From: Flavobacterium palustre
GTDB taxonomy: Bacteria > Bacteroidota > Bacteroidia > Flavobacteriales > Flavobacteriaceae
Direction: 5' to 3'
Assembly (NCBI RefSeq): GCF_014639535.1
Contig: NZ_BMGA01000006.1
Span: 1 to 64,000, forward strand
Length of the DNA: 64,000 nucleotides
Shown: positions 1 to 8,523 of the stretch, piece after piece
Layout of the letters: each line of letters opens with the position of its first letter
How positions within the stretch are numbered: the stretch's first letter is position 1
Program-made: the position numbers and the translations under genes
The notes under the pieces: generated by a model
Databases searched by the model: none
Told to the model about the DNA's origin: nothing
Seen by the model: the letters and a program-made list of their open reading frames with translations, nothing else

Positions 1-192
1 GTTTGTCCGCCGTGGCGGACTATTTGTATTTGACTGAAGTTCTAGTGGTTTTATTCTAATCTATCGATTCTATTACTCTTATTTTATTTGTTCCGATTTG
101 CATCGGAACGGCTGTCAATTCAATATGTCTAGGAACGTGTTCTTCTTATTTTTTCGCTTCGTTTTTCACACCGTGGTGTATTTCTCGAAGCG
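1..192 (-). other. Putative stable-RNA operon leader with hairpins
   Basis: No open reading frame is convincing here. Three hairpins can be read: GTCCGCC/GGCGGAC at 5-20, GTTCCGAT/ATCGGAAC at 90-109 with a 4-nt loop, and CGCTTCG/CGAAGCG at 155-192 enclosing ACACC/GGTGT. All would be transcribed leftward from the promoters at 197-471. Strong stacked promoters followed by a structured, non-coding leader fit an rRNA operon whose 16S gene lies left of the window; that gene itself is not seen, so this is inference. Confidence 0.4.
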
Positions 193-196
193 GGTG

Positions 197-226
197 CAAA
201 AGTACAACTTCTTTTCTTTCTGACAA
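197..226 (-). promoter_or_regulatory. Tandem promoter P1 (Bacteroidota consensus)
   Basis: On the minus strand TTG (224-226) lies 19 nt from TACTTTTG (197-204), an exact match to the TTG-N19-TAnnTTTG consensus. It is followed by GCACCCGC. It is the most downstream of three such promoters. Confidence 0.7.
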
Positions 227-319
227 GCTTTTTTTAAAGTTTTTTTTAGAAAAATTTATTTTCCGTTTTCTTTTTTTTTCTTATCAGCTTTTCAAGGAAC
301 GTCGCTCGTTTGCGGGGTG

Positions 320-350
320 CAAATGTAACATCTGTTTTTAAATCTCACAA
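320..350 (-). promoter_or_regulatory. Tandem promoter P2
   Basis: Minus strand TTG (348-350), 20-nt spacer, TACATTTG (320-327), then GCACCCCGC. It sits 123 bp upstream of P1 within a degenerate repeat of the same unit. Confidence 0.65.
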
Positions 351-441
351 ACTTTTCAAAGCTTTTTTTTTTAGAAATTAACTTCTAATTTACTTTGTTA
401 GTTTATCAGTATTTTAAAGAACGTCTGCGTTGTTGCGGGTG

Positions 442-471
442 CAAAAGTAGAACCTTTATTCGTTTTGACAA
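442..471 (-). promoter_or_regulatory. Tandem promoter P3
   Basis: Minus strand TTG (469-471), 19-nt spacer, TACTTTTG (442-449), then GCACCCGC. It is 122 bp upstream of P2. The unit shared by the three contains AACGT, GCGGGTGCAAA and a T-rich tract. Confidence 0.65.
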
Positions 472-480
472 TAGCTTTTC

Positions 481-728
481 GAAACTATTTTTTATTTATT
501 TTTTAATCAACTGGAAACGTGAAACTTATTTTTCAGCTTTTTTACTCTTTGTAGGAGTTTAAATGGAAGACTACACCGTTTTTGGGTTTTACAACAAAGG
601 TTCACTAAGAAAACGCAGGGATTCGCTAAGGGTTTTTAGCATCAAAGTTGTTTTCTAACACCACTACCCTAGCCCTGATTGCAGCGGATGACAGATTCCA
701 ACAGCTAATCAGGAAGAGCTTCAATAAA
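481..728. other. Non-coding stretch without assigned function
   Basis: I see no credible ORF, tRNA or strong hairpin between promoter P3 and the purC terminator. The segment CTAGCCCTGATTGCAGCGGA near 669-688 resembles a word often repeated between genes in flavobacteria, but only one degenerate copy is present. Confidence 0.3.
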
Positions 729-765
729 AAAAGTCGCAATTTTAAAATAGTAAATTGCGACTTTT
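729..765 (-). terminator. purC terminator
   Basis: A perfect 14-bp stem (AAAAGTCGCAATTT 729-742 with AAATTGCGACTTTT 752-765, 9-nt loop) lies just beyond the purC stop. On the minus strand it is followed by a T-rich run, as for an intrinsic terminator. Confidence 0.85.
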
Positions 766-787
766 AATTTTTATTTTTTTGACTAAA

Positions 788-1744
788 TTATTTTTGACTT
801 GCCAAATAAGCCAAAACATTCTTTTCGATTCTTTCATTAATATTCGAAATATCTGCTTTTACAAATTTCTCACCAATGATGTTTTCGTATAATTCAATAT
901 ATCTATCCGAAACTGTTTCAATATAAGCATCCGTCATTTCAGGAATTTGTTGTCCTTCTTTCCCTTGAAAACCATTTTCAATTAACCAACGACGTACAAA
1001 CTCTTTAGACAATTGCTTTTGCTCCTCGCCTTTTGCCTGTCTTTCAATATAACCTTCAGCATAAAAATAACGGGAAGAATCCGGAGTGTGAATTTCGTCA
1101 ATTAAAACAATTACACCATCTTTTGTTTTTCCAAATTCATATTTAGTATCCACTAAAATTAATCCGCGGCTGGCAGCAATTTCAGTGCCTCTTTGAAACA
1201 AAGCTCTGGTATATTTTTCTAAAACCAAATAATCTTCTTCGCTAATAATTCCTTTTGCCAAAATATCTTCTCTTGAAATATCAGCATCGTGCTCTCCATT
1301 GTCGGCTTTTGTAGTTGGTGTTATGATTGGTTCCGGGAATTTATCGTTTTCTTTTAAACCTTCTGCCATTGTAACTCCACAAATTTGTCTTTTTCCTGCA
1401 GCATATTCGCGTGAAGCGTGACCTGAAAGATAACCTCTAATTACCATTTCTACCTTAAAAGGCTCACATAAATGACCTACAGCAACACTTGGATCCGGAG
1501 TAGCAATCAACCAGTTTGGAACAATATCCTGAGTCAGCTCCATAAATTTAGTAGCAATTTGATTTAGAATTTGTCCTTTGTACGGGATTCCTTTTGGCAA
1601 AACCACATCAAAAGCCGAAAGCCTGTCGGTTGCCACCATTACTAATAATTCATCATTGATATTGTAAACTTCTCTAACTTTACCTCTGTAAACCGATCTT
1701 TGATTTGGAAAATTAAAATTAGTGGTCGTGATTGTATTGCTCAT
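788..1744 (-). CDS. purC: Phosphoribosylaminoimidazole-succinocarboxamide synthase
   Basis: Catalyses the ATP-dependent joining of aspartate to CAIR, giving SAICAR, in cytosolic purine synthesis. At 318 residues it is of the longer SAICAR synthetase type. Visible family motifs are YRGKVREVY (residues 19-27), [10 protein letters not shown] (about 37-46), [26 protein letters not shown] and [13 protein letters not shown], covering the nucleotide and CAIR sites. The ATG at 1744 follows a TAAATTTG -7 element by about 30 bp. The gene stands alone, with its own promoter and terminator, and no other pur genes are in the window. Identification is firm. Confidence 0.97.
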   Translation of the reverse strand: MSNTITTTNFNFPNQRSVYRGKVREVYNINDELLVMVATDRLSAFDVVLPKGIPYKGQILNQIATKFMELTQDIVPNWLIATPDPSVAVGHLCEPFKVEMVIRGYLSGHASREYAAGKRQICGVTMAEGLKENDKFPEPIITPTTKADNGEHDADISREDILAKGIISEEDYLVLEKYTRALFQRGTEIAASRGLILVDTKYEFGKTKDGVIVLIDEIHTPDSSRYFYAEGYIERQAKGEEQKQLSKEFVRRWLIENGFQGKEGQQIPEMTDAYIETVSDRYIELYENIIGEKFVKADISNINERIEKNVLAYLASQK

Positions 1745-1777
1745 TTAGATACGTATTGTTTTGATTTTATAAGAATG

Positions 1778-1809
1778 CAAATTTAGGATTATTTTAAACA
1801 GAAAAGCAA
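1778..1809 (-). promoter_or_regulatory. purC promoter
   Basis: Minus-strand TAAATTTG (1778-1785) matches TAnnTTTG, with TTG (1807-1809) 21 nt upstream. The predicted transcript starts roughly 25 nt before the purC ATG. Confidence 0.6.
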
Positions 1810-1836
1810 AGAAAGTATTCTATATCTCCTTTTTTT

Positions 1837-1975
1837 GCTACAGATTTACACAGATTATTTTCAGAGTATAAAGATTTTAATTCAACTGTAAAAGTTTTTA
1901 ACCGCAAAGAACACAAAGGTTGCGCAAAGAACAAAGGTTCAAAAAAATCTGTGCTAATCTTTGTAAATCTGTTGC
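1837..1975. repeat. Intergenic palindrome of ACAGATT words
   Basis: Arms GCTACAGATTTACACAGATT (1837-1856) and AATCTTTGTAAATCTGTTGC (1956-1975) are inverted repeats with two mismatches in 20. Between them lies a CGCAAAGAACACAAAGG-type stretch. It belongs to the dispersed family also found at 5929, 14336, 33340, 43369, 45598, 46631 and 53691. Confidence 0.7.
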
Positions 1976-2005
1976 GAAAAATAGACTTGAGTATTATGTA
2001 GCAGT

Positions 2006-2836
2006 TTATTTGCTAACTAAACTAACATTTTCCAGTATTTTTTCAGTCAAATAATTAGCAACACCATCTTCATGATTTTTTAAAATCACTTCAAGATGAG
2101 CTAATTTACTTTTCAAACTATCCGGTGCATTCCCCATGAGCAAACCTTTATGAGTAGCATTTAACATCCCTTCATCGTTATAACCATCACCAAAAGAAAT
2201 CGCCTGGTGAAACTGATAGTTTTCCTTTTCTAAAATACGGGCAATCGCCACACTTTTATCAACAGATTTATCCATAAATTCCAAACAATGCGGCAAACTA
2301 AATGCATGACTGAAAATATCCAGATGTTTTTCCAGAATCATCTCTCTTAACTCGATTAATTTTCCATGACTTTCGTGAGTAAAAAATATTTTGATTGCAT
2401 CAAATTCTGTTACTTCTTTATAATTTACTAATTCCGGAACATAATTCAATTCGGTTTGGAATTCCAATAGTTTATCATTGTGCTTATTAGTTTGCCAAAC
2501 ATTTTCTTTAAAAAGTACCGTAGTATATTCGGCTGGAATATCCATTTCTAAGACCGATTTTACAGCATCACTTTTCATATTAGTAGCAAAAATCAATTCT
2601 TTATTCGGAGCATGAATTCGGGCTCCGTTAGAAGTAACCAAATAAATAGGGAATCCCAAGGTTTCAACTATAGGCATCGCATCCAAATGATGTCGTCCTG
2701 TAGCTACAATAATTAAATAATCCTGATTGTATAATTCTCTAAAAACCTCTTTAGTATAATCTGAAATTCTGTGATCACTATTTAATAATGTTCCGTCTAA
2801 ATCACTTACAATGACTTTTATATTGTCTTTTATCAT
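2006..2836 (-). CDS. Cof-type HAD-superfamily phosphatase
   Basis: Predicted cytosolic phosphatase of the Cof/YbiV-like HAD IIB group, which acts on sugar phosphates, flavin or pyridoxal phosphates; the substrate cannot be read from the sequence. Motif I is DLDGTLL (residues 12-18, nucleophile D12). Motif II threonine lies in VATGRH, and motifs III/IV appear as the lysine in DKSVAIARIL and GDGYNDEGML near residue 217. The 276-residue length is typical with its C2 cap. ATG at 2836 is preceded by TATTTTTG (2860-2867, minus). It follows the GH2 gene in the same direction but has its own promoter. Confidence 0.88.
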   Translation of the reverse strand: MIKDNIKVIVSDLDGTLLNSDHRISDYTKEVFRELYNQDYLIIVATGRHHLDAMPIVETLGFPIYLVTSNGARIHAPNKELIFATNMKSDAVKSVLEMDIPAEYTTVLFKENVWQTNKHNDKLLEFQTELNYVPELVNYKEVTEFDAIKIFFTHESHGKLIELREMILEKHLDIFSHAFSLPHCLEFMDKSVDKSVAIARILEKENYQFHQAISFGDGYNDEGMLNATHKGLLMGNAPDSLKSKLAHLEVILKNHEDGVANYLTEKILENVSLVSK

Positions 2837-2859
2837 ATATCATTTCGTCTAATTCATTG

Positions 2860-2867
2860 CAAAAATA
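2860..2867 (-). promoter_or_regulatory. -7 element of the Cof phosphatase gene
   Basis: TATTTTTG on the minus strand matches TAnnTTTG and lies 24 bp before the ATG. No clear TTG was found at the usual distance. Confidence 0.45.
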
Positions 2868-2971
2868 CCTAAAATACACCGAAGGCTCAGCAAACAATTC
2901 CCGAAATAACAGCAAATTAACGTATGGCTAAACTTTATACAAAGTTCAAACATAGTATTTTCAACCATCTG

Positions 2972-5875
2972 CTATTTTACTTTATTCTGATTGGAGTTGG
3001 GCTTCAACTCATCAGGACTGTCTTTCGTATAAGTATTAAAAACTTCACGGGATGGACTTGTAAATACATCTTTTATCACCTCAAAATTCAATTTGTTTTT
3101 GGGATTGAACTGATTTGAGTTCATATACTTCACTATAGAGTAAAATAATTGTTGTGACGAAGGCTTGTTTTGTACATCAGGTCCTAAGTTAGCGCTGCTT
3201 ACAATTAATTTACCGTTCCCAACTTGCGCTTCAAAAACCAAAGCCAATCGGCGATTCATAAACCAGGTATCAATTGGTTGAATTAAAGGACGAAAATCAG
3301 CCGGAAAATCTTCTAAATTCATTACCTGAGCGCGGTTTTGAATATCCCACCACTGCAAATCGCTGTGATAACTCGTTGGGAAATCAGCAAAAGCGGGACT
3401 TTTCTCCTGAATCAACATTCCGGTTACATGTGGCGGACGCATTTTGAACCAGGAAGTATTCCAAAAAACCGGTAAAAAGTGCATTTCTACTTCTTTTCCT
3501 TTTACCACTTTTCCGGCAGCGTTTAAAAACACTTTTCCTCCTTTATTAAGAACATCTTTAGCCTTATCGTCAAAAACGGTTGTGTAATAAACCTCAGATG
3601 CTATTTCGGAGTTTTTTTCAGGATATACCCAAAAATTCCAATCATTTACATAATCAGTACCATTAACTTTTACTTCCAAAATTAATTTTGACGCTTCTTT
3701 TATTTGTCCTAAAGCAAAATCAAAATTACCTACAAAAAGTCCATTTCCATTTTCGAAAGTTTTAGGATCAAATTTCCCCGAAGAAAGTACATCCCCTTTT
3801 TCGTTTTTAACCGTCCAACTAATTACTGCATTTTGTAATGCTGTTTTACCCGAATGGAAAAGAACGATTTCTGCCTTGAAAGTTTCTCCATTATTATATA
3901 CAAACTTTGGAATCTTTGCCAAAGGAACTGTTGAATTACAAAATCTTGCATATTCCTGAGCTGTAACATATCCTTTTTCCTGAAAAAAAGCATCCAACAC
4001 TCCTACTAAAGCTGTTCCCTGGCCTGGGAAATCCTGTAAGCCTAATGCTTGAAAACCTGCATAACCGGGTGTTCTCAACATTTTTTCGATTTCATTTTTA
4101 TAACACAAAACCTGTAACTTTCCGGAAGCATTCAAAAAGTCTTTGCTTTGATCTCTCATGTGGTGATCCTCCAAATCCTGGCGAAACATTTCAAAGTTTT
4201 TGGCTCTGTAAACGCCTGTATATTTTTTAATTTCTTCGAAATTTGGAAAAACACAATATTGACCTATTTCGTGAGCCACAAAAGGAACTTTAAACGGCGC
4301 AATGCCTGAGCTAAAATCCGATTCTGTTTCCGGCATTTTTTCCCATTTCAAACCTCTTACACCACCACGTGACTGGTATTCAGCGTTAGGAACCACAGGC
4401 CAGCTTCCTCCTACTGACATTCCGGTATATACTCTCCTATTGTCTTTTGCTTTCCAGAAATCTACAAATTCGTTGAGGTATTTCACCTGATTTCCTGCAG
4501 GCTCATTCCCCGCAGACAACATGGTAAAGGAAGCGTAATTCCCGTATTCCTTAGCCATTCGGGTAGTTTCATCATATAAAAATTGATCTACAGGTTGTCC
4601 TAAACCTATTTTTGGACCGTGGTTAGGCCAGCTTGGTCCTTCGGGTTGCAAATAAAGCCCCACTTTATCAGCGGCAATAAAAGCGGCTTCTGGAGGACAC
4701 CAGGAATGAAAACGCACATGATTTAATCCATACGACTTGATCTTTCTTAGAATTGTTTCCCAAGCTTCCACCGTAGTCGCCGGATAACCTGTTAGTGGAA
4801 ATTCGCAATTGTGAACCGTTCCTCTTAGAAAAACCGGAACACCATTTATCAAAAATCGGTTTCCTTCAATTTTGAATTCTCGCATTCCAAACTGAACACT
4901 CTTGCTGTTATTTATTTCTTTTGAAGCTAACTTTACATTCAGATGATACAAAGCAGGATTAAATTCGTCCCAAGTCAGCATCCCTTTTCCAAAAGGCAAT
5001 TCGAGTTCAATAGTTTTATTATCTGATTTTGAAACTGCAATTTTACTGACTACTTCCTTGGTTTCATCAGACGATTTTACATTAAAACTTTTAGCTGAGA
5101 TAACTAATTTTCCGCTAAAATTACTTTGACTACTATTTTTAACTGTAATTTTTACGCGGGCTATTCTGTTTTTGACATCAGGATAAATTTGTACATCATC
5201 AATATAAATTGGTAAAGAAGATTCCAGCGCCATTTTTCCTATAATTCCGTTCCAGTTTCCTTGCGTATGATCGGTAATACTATGCGAATCAGGACCTACA
5301 TTGATTTCTTTAATTCTGTTATCAATTCGAATAGAAATACGTTGTTTTCCAATAGTCAAATAAGGACTCAAATCATAAACATGAGGAGCTACCAGCGAGT
5401 TTTGCAAACCTACCTCTTTATCATTTACCCAAACTCTGGTTTCAATATGTGCTCTTTCTAAACGAAGTAATATTCTTTTGCCTTTCCAGTTTTTAGGAAT
5501 ATTGACTTCTTTTTGATACCAGGCGGCACCCACATAATGTCGGGCAGGAGTTAACCAAAAAGGAATATGGATATTTCCCGGCTCACGGTATTTCTTTAAA
5601 CTGGGTCTGAAATAAAACGAACTATCGTAAATAGAACCTGTCCATTTGGTTTTCAAAGTAATTTCATCTCCTTTTAAAAACTCTGCCATAGAACCCGGCA
5701 GTTTTATATTATCCGAGAGGTTTTTATGATACCATTTTTCGGTAACACCTACGTCATTCCGATCAATTTCAAAATGCCAATTGCCAGCCAAATTAATCAC
5801 TTCGTCTTTCCCTTTAAAACTGCTTAAAGCGATCAAGATTGACAATAGAAGGCAAGTGTAACTGTATTTTTTCAT
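2972..5875 (-). CDS. Exported GH2 glycosidase (beta-galactosidase/uronidase-like)
   Basis: Predicted retaining exo-glycosidase of family GH2, exported. An N-terminal signal peptide (about residues 1-20, MKKYSYTCLLLSILIALSSF) leads into a jelly-roll sugar-binding domain (to about 215), an Ig-like domain (220-330) and the TIM barrel. The acid/base is E458 in SAGNEPAGN and the likely nucleophile E536 in AHEIGQY, both in GH2-like settings. The 967-residue length reflects further beta domains at the C-terminus (GFDFALG to PSSQQLFYSIVKY). It is the last gene of a leftward series with two GH35 enzymes, so a galactoside substrate is plausible, but GH2 also includes glucuronidases, galacturonidases and arabinopyranosidases. 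Confidence 0.88.
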   Translation of the reverse strand: MKKYSYTCLLLSILIALSSFKGKDEVINLAGNWHFEIDRNDVGVTEKWYHKNLSDNIKLPGSMAEFLKGDEITLKTKWTGSIYDSSFYFRPSLKKYREPGNIHIPFWLTPARHYVGAAWYQKEVNIPKNWKGKRILLRLERAHIETRVWVNDKEVGLQNSLVAPHVYDLSPYLTIGKQRISIRIDNRIKEINVGPDSHSITDHTQGNWNGIIGKMALESSLPIYIDDVQIYPDVKNRIARVKITVKNSSQSNFSGKLVISAKSFNVKSSDETKEVVSKIAVSKSDNKTIELELPFGKGMLTWDEFNPALYHLNVKLASKEINNSKSVQFGMREFKIEGNRFLINGVPVFLRGTVHNCEFPLTGYPATTVEAWETILRKIKSYGLNHVRFHSWCPPEAAFIAADKVGLYLQPEGPSWPNHGPKIGLGQPVDQFLYDETTRMAKEYGNYASFTMLSAGNEPAGNQVKYLNEFVDFWKAKDNRRVYTGMSVGGSWPVVPNAEYQSRGGVRGLKWEKMPETESDFSSGIAPFKVPFVAHEIGQYCVFPNFEEIKKYTGVYRAKNFEMFRQDLEDHHMRDQSKDFLNASGKLQVLCYKNEIEKMLRTPGYAGFQALGLQDFPGQGTALVGVLDAFFQEKGYVTAQEYARFCNSTVPLAKIPKFVYNNGETFKAEIVLFHSGKTALQNAVISWTVKNEKGDVLSSGKFDPKTFENGNGLFVGNFDFALGQIKEASKLILEVKVNGTDYVNDWNFWVYPEKNSEIASEVYYTTVFDDKAKDVLNKGGKVFLNAAGKVVKGKEVEMHFLPVFWNTSWFKMRPPHVTGMLIQEKSPAFADFPTSYHSDLQWWDIQNRAQVMNLEDFPADFRPLIQPIDTWFMNRRLALVFEAQVGNGKLIVSSANLGPDVQNKPSSQQLFYSIVKYMNSNQFNPKNKLNFEVIKDVFTSPSREVFNTYTKDSPDELKPNSNQNKVK

Positions 5876-5928
5876 TGTGTTATTATTTTATTACTGTCGG
5901 TAAACTAAACAATTAATTATTTCTTTTA

Positions 5929-5984
5929 AACCATTAAGCTCATTAAGAAAATTAAGTTTTTTAATCTTAATGAACTTAATGGTT
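5929..5984. repeat. CATTAAG-type intergenic palindrome
   Basis: AACCATTAAGCTCATTAAGA (5929-5948) and TCTTAATGAACTTAATGGTT (5965-5984) are inverted with one mismatch in 20 and a 16-nt loop. Each arm is itself a tandem of CATTAAG words. It lies between GH35 and GH2 and could fold in the transcript. Confidence 0.8.
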
Positions 5985-6020
5985 CAAATATTTTTCTTTC
6001 ATACAAATAGTTATGCAACC

Positions 6021-8369
6021 TTATTTTTTAATAAAAAAAGGATTTGATTTTATATAGAAACGATACGATTTTACATTTCCATTAGTACTTTTATCCGTAC
6101 GTGGTAAATACCTAAAACCTTTAATTTTAACTTTTTCGTCCATATTTACAACAAGCTGATGTGGATGTGGCGTTTTTGAAACCGTCCAGGCTGTTGACCA
6201 GAAAGTAGATTCCTGCTGATCGAATATTTTTTCAGCCGAATAATTTCCTACCGAAATCTCTTCGCTATCTGCATAAACTATTTTCCATTTCGAGCGATTT
6301 ATAGACAAACCATCAGTTCCTATTAATTCTAATTCGGCCATACTGCTGCTTTGATCTTTTGGATTTTGAGAATCCAATGCCTCAAAACAAAAATACTGAC
6401 CTTCTAATTCTTTATTGAAAATTACTTCTTTCCAGCCCTGACCGCTACTTAGAGTTCCTTTATTCGAAACAGTTTCAGCAGATAAATCAAGCATTTCTCC
6501 CTTTTTTCGATGTAAAAGTGATTCGTCTATCACTATTTTATCTAAAACAGGAACTATAACACCTGCAGTTTGGGTTGTTGTTGGAGTTTCTAAATCTAAA
6601 ATTATAATCTCGTTTTTTCCTTTTTTCAACCAGCATCCCGGCATAAACAGGGTTTGTTGCGGACCAATTTTCCAATATCTTCCAATATTATAACCATTAA
6701 TCCAGACCATTCCTTTACCCCAGCCACTCATATCAATGTAAGTATCTCCTACTTCATTCAAATTAAAATTAGCACGATACCAAGCCGGACCATTCGCTTT
6801 TTCTTTTTTGAATTTCATTTTTTTCTGAAAATCGTAATCAACAGGGAAGTTGAATATTTCCCAATTTTTCAAATTAGTGGCATTAGAACCAACTAACATT
6901 TCTACTTTTTCAGTGATTCCTTTTCTGTCAATTATGGTTTTCCCGTAATTTACACGTCCCATCGCTTCCACAAGAATATCCAATACATCGCCTTGTTTTA
7001 CCGCAGGAATTTTGATTGTATTTTCATCTTTTCGACGATCTAAATTTCCAATGAGTTTTCCATTAATATAAATAAGAGCCCAATCATGCAAATCGGTAAT
7101 TTTTAGCTGAAACTCTGTCTTAATTTCAGGTAATTTCGTTCGATATAAAATACGTCCCCAACCCTGATCAAAGTATTCCATTGATTTGATATCTTCCGAT
7201 TGATTTGCTTTAGGAAGATTGTCAAAAAGCGAAGCCGACTCGCTAAACGTAATTTTAGGAATCGAAATTAGAGAATAATTAGCCGGTGGCTCCGGAATAA
7301 TTTCTCCCGGATTTAGATAATTTTTCATCAAATCACGCACTGCGTAAAACTTATCCGTAGGTTGTCCCGCCTCATTAATTGGAGCATTGTAATCGTACGA
7401 GGCTACCATCGCACCAAAAGGAGGTGCATTAGCTCCACCCCATTGTCCAAACGAAGTTCCCCCATGTGCCATATACAAACTGAACGAAATCTTGCGATCT
7501 AACATGTCTTTCAAACTGCCGATAAAACTACTTATTGATCGGGTTTCATGGGCACGTCCCCAATAATCAAACCAACCCGTCCAATACTCACTACACATCA
7601 GTGGCGCTTTTGGATAAACTTGTTTATACTTTTCAAACTGTTTATCGATATTTGAACCTGCTCCAAAATTTAAAGCCGTATAAACTCCATCAACATCATA
7701 TTTAAAGAAATTAGAACTCCAGTCGCAACGGAACAATTGCGCTTTGTCAAAGCCTGAAGCTCGAACGGCATCACGCACCTTAGCCATATAAACAGCATCA
7801 TTCCCGAAAACACCATATTCATTTTCGACCTGTACCATAATGATGTTTCCACCATTTTGAATTTGGTAAGGTGCTAATTGTTTTCCTACCTGCTTCAAAT
7901 ACTTGATAGAACGCTCCATAAAATACGAATCATTTAAAGTTCGTACTTGAAGATCATTTTTTTTCAATAACCACCAAGGCAAACCACCCATATCCCACTC
8001 AGCGCAAGCATACGGTCCGGGACGAACAATACAATACATTCCGTTTTTTTGGATGAGTCGTACAAATTCTGCCACATCTTTTAGTCCGGTAAAATCAAAT
8101 TGATCCGGTTTTTGCTCATGAAAATTCCAAAAAAGATAAATACAAATTGTATTCATTCCCATGGCTTTACACATTTGGATTCGGTGTTCCCAATATTCCC
8201 GGGGAATTCTCGGGAAATGGATTTCACCGGCTCGTACTAAAAAGGGTTTTCCGTTTAGAAGGAAATTTTTCTCTGCTGCCTCAAAAGTTCCGGCTTTTCC
8301 AAAATCTTGTGCCTGGGTTGCCAAAGTCATAAAAATAACAATGACAAGAATTAGTTTTGATATCCTCAT
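6021..8369 (-). CDS. Exported GH35 beta-galactosidase, C-terminally short
   Basis: Retaining beta-galactosidase of GH35, removing terminal beta-galactose. A signal peptide (about 20 residues ending ATQAQ) precedes the barrel. Conserved segments are AGEIHFPRIPREYW, IRPGPYACAEWDMGGLP-like IVRPGPYACAEWDMGGLPWW, acid/base E184 in VENEYG and nucleophile E261 in MCSEYWTGW. Beta-sandwich domains follow (PAWYRANFNL, WINGYNIGRYW). The last about 100 residues begin a discoidin-like (F5/8C) domain (STFWSTAWT, GFRYLPR) that stops at YIKSNPFFIKK, earlier than I would expect for that fold. I chose ATG 8369 over an in-frame TTG at 8381 because a TATTTTTG -7 element lies at 8393-8400. Confidence 0.92.
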   Translation of the reverse strand: MRISKLILVIVIFMTLATQAQDFGKAGTFEAAEKNFLLNGKPFLVRAGEIHFPRIPREYWEHRIQMCKAMGMNTICIYLFWNFHEQKPDQFDFTGLKDVAEFVRLIQKNGMYCIVRPGPYACAEWDMGGLPWWLLKKNDLQVRTLNDSYFMERSIKYLKQVGKQLAPYQIQNGGNIIMVQVENEYGVFGNDAVYMAKVRDAVRASGFDKAQLFRCDWSSNFFKYDVDGVYTALNFGAGSNIDKQFEKYKQVYPKAPLMCSEYWTGWFDYWGRAHETRSISSFIGSLKDMLDRKISFSLYMAHGGTSFGQWGGANAPPFGAMVASYDYNAPINEAGQPTDKFYAVRDLMKNYLNPGEIIPEPPANYSLISIPKITFSESASLFDNLPKANQSEDIKSMEYFDQGWGRILYRTKLPEIKTEFQLKITDLHDWALIYINGKLIGNLDRRKDENTIKIPAVKQGDVLDILVEAMGRVNYGKTIIDRKGITEKVEMLVGSNATNLKNWEIFNFPVDYDFQKKMKFKKEKANGPAWYRANFNLNEVGDTYIDMSGWGKGMVWINGYNIGRYWKIGPQQTLFMPGCWLKKGKNEIIILDLETPTTTQTAGVIVPVLDKIVIDESLLHRKKGEMLDLSAETVSNKGTLSSGQGWKEVIFNKELEGQYFCFEALDSQNPKDQSSSMAELELIGTDGLSINRSKWKIVYADSEEISVGNYSAEKIFDQQESTFWSTAWTVSKTPHPHQLVVNMDEKVKIKGFRYLPRTDKSTNGNVKSYRFYIKSNPFFIKK

Positions 8370-8392
8370 TTGTTTTAACAATCTTTTTTTTC

Positions 8393-8407
8393 CAAAAATA
8401 CATTTAG
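8393..8407 (-). promoter_or_regulatory. GH35 promoter core shared with the sugar symporter gene
   Basis: The minus strand carries CTAAATGTATTTTTG, whose last eight bases are a TAnnTTTG -7 element. The same 15 bases occur at 15848-15862 before the sugar-symporter gene. It would start transcription about 17 nt before ATG 8369. Confidence 0.55.
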
Positions 8408-8523
8408 CATATATTATACCAAAATTAAAGCTTGTTTTATTTCGGTATTTTTCGGTTTCTCCTGTTAGATATTAATTCATTGTCAAATCATTAGTTTTTA
8501 AAATCAGTCGAATTTGCTTTGAT

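Noticed and set aside
1-480. A CRISPR array from the regular 122-bp repeats
   Set aside because: The units are long, degenerate and carry promoter elements; there are no spacers or cas genes.
669-688. A tRNA or attenuator near the purC terminator
   Set aside because: No cloverleaf or leader peptide can be folded; the similarity is only to a common flavobacterial intergenic word.
2924-3118. Short plus-strand ORF overlapping the GH2 end
   Set aside because: It lies mostly over coding sequence on the other strand and resembles nothing.
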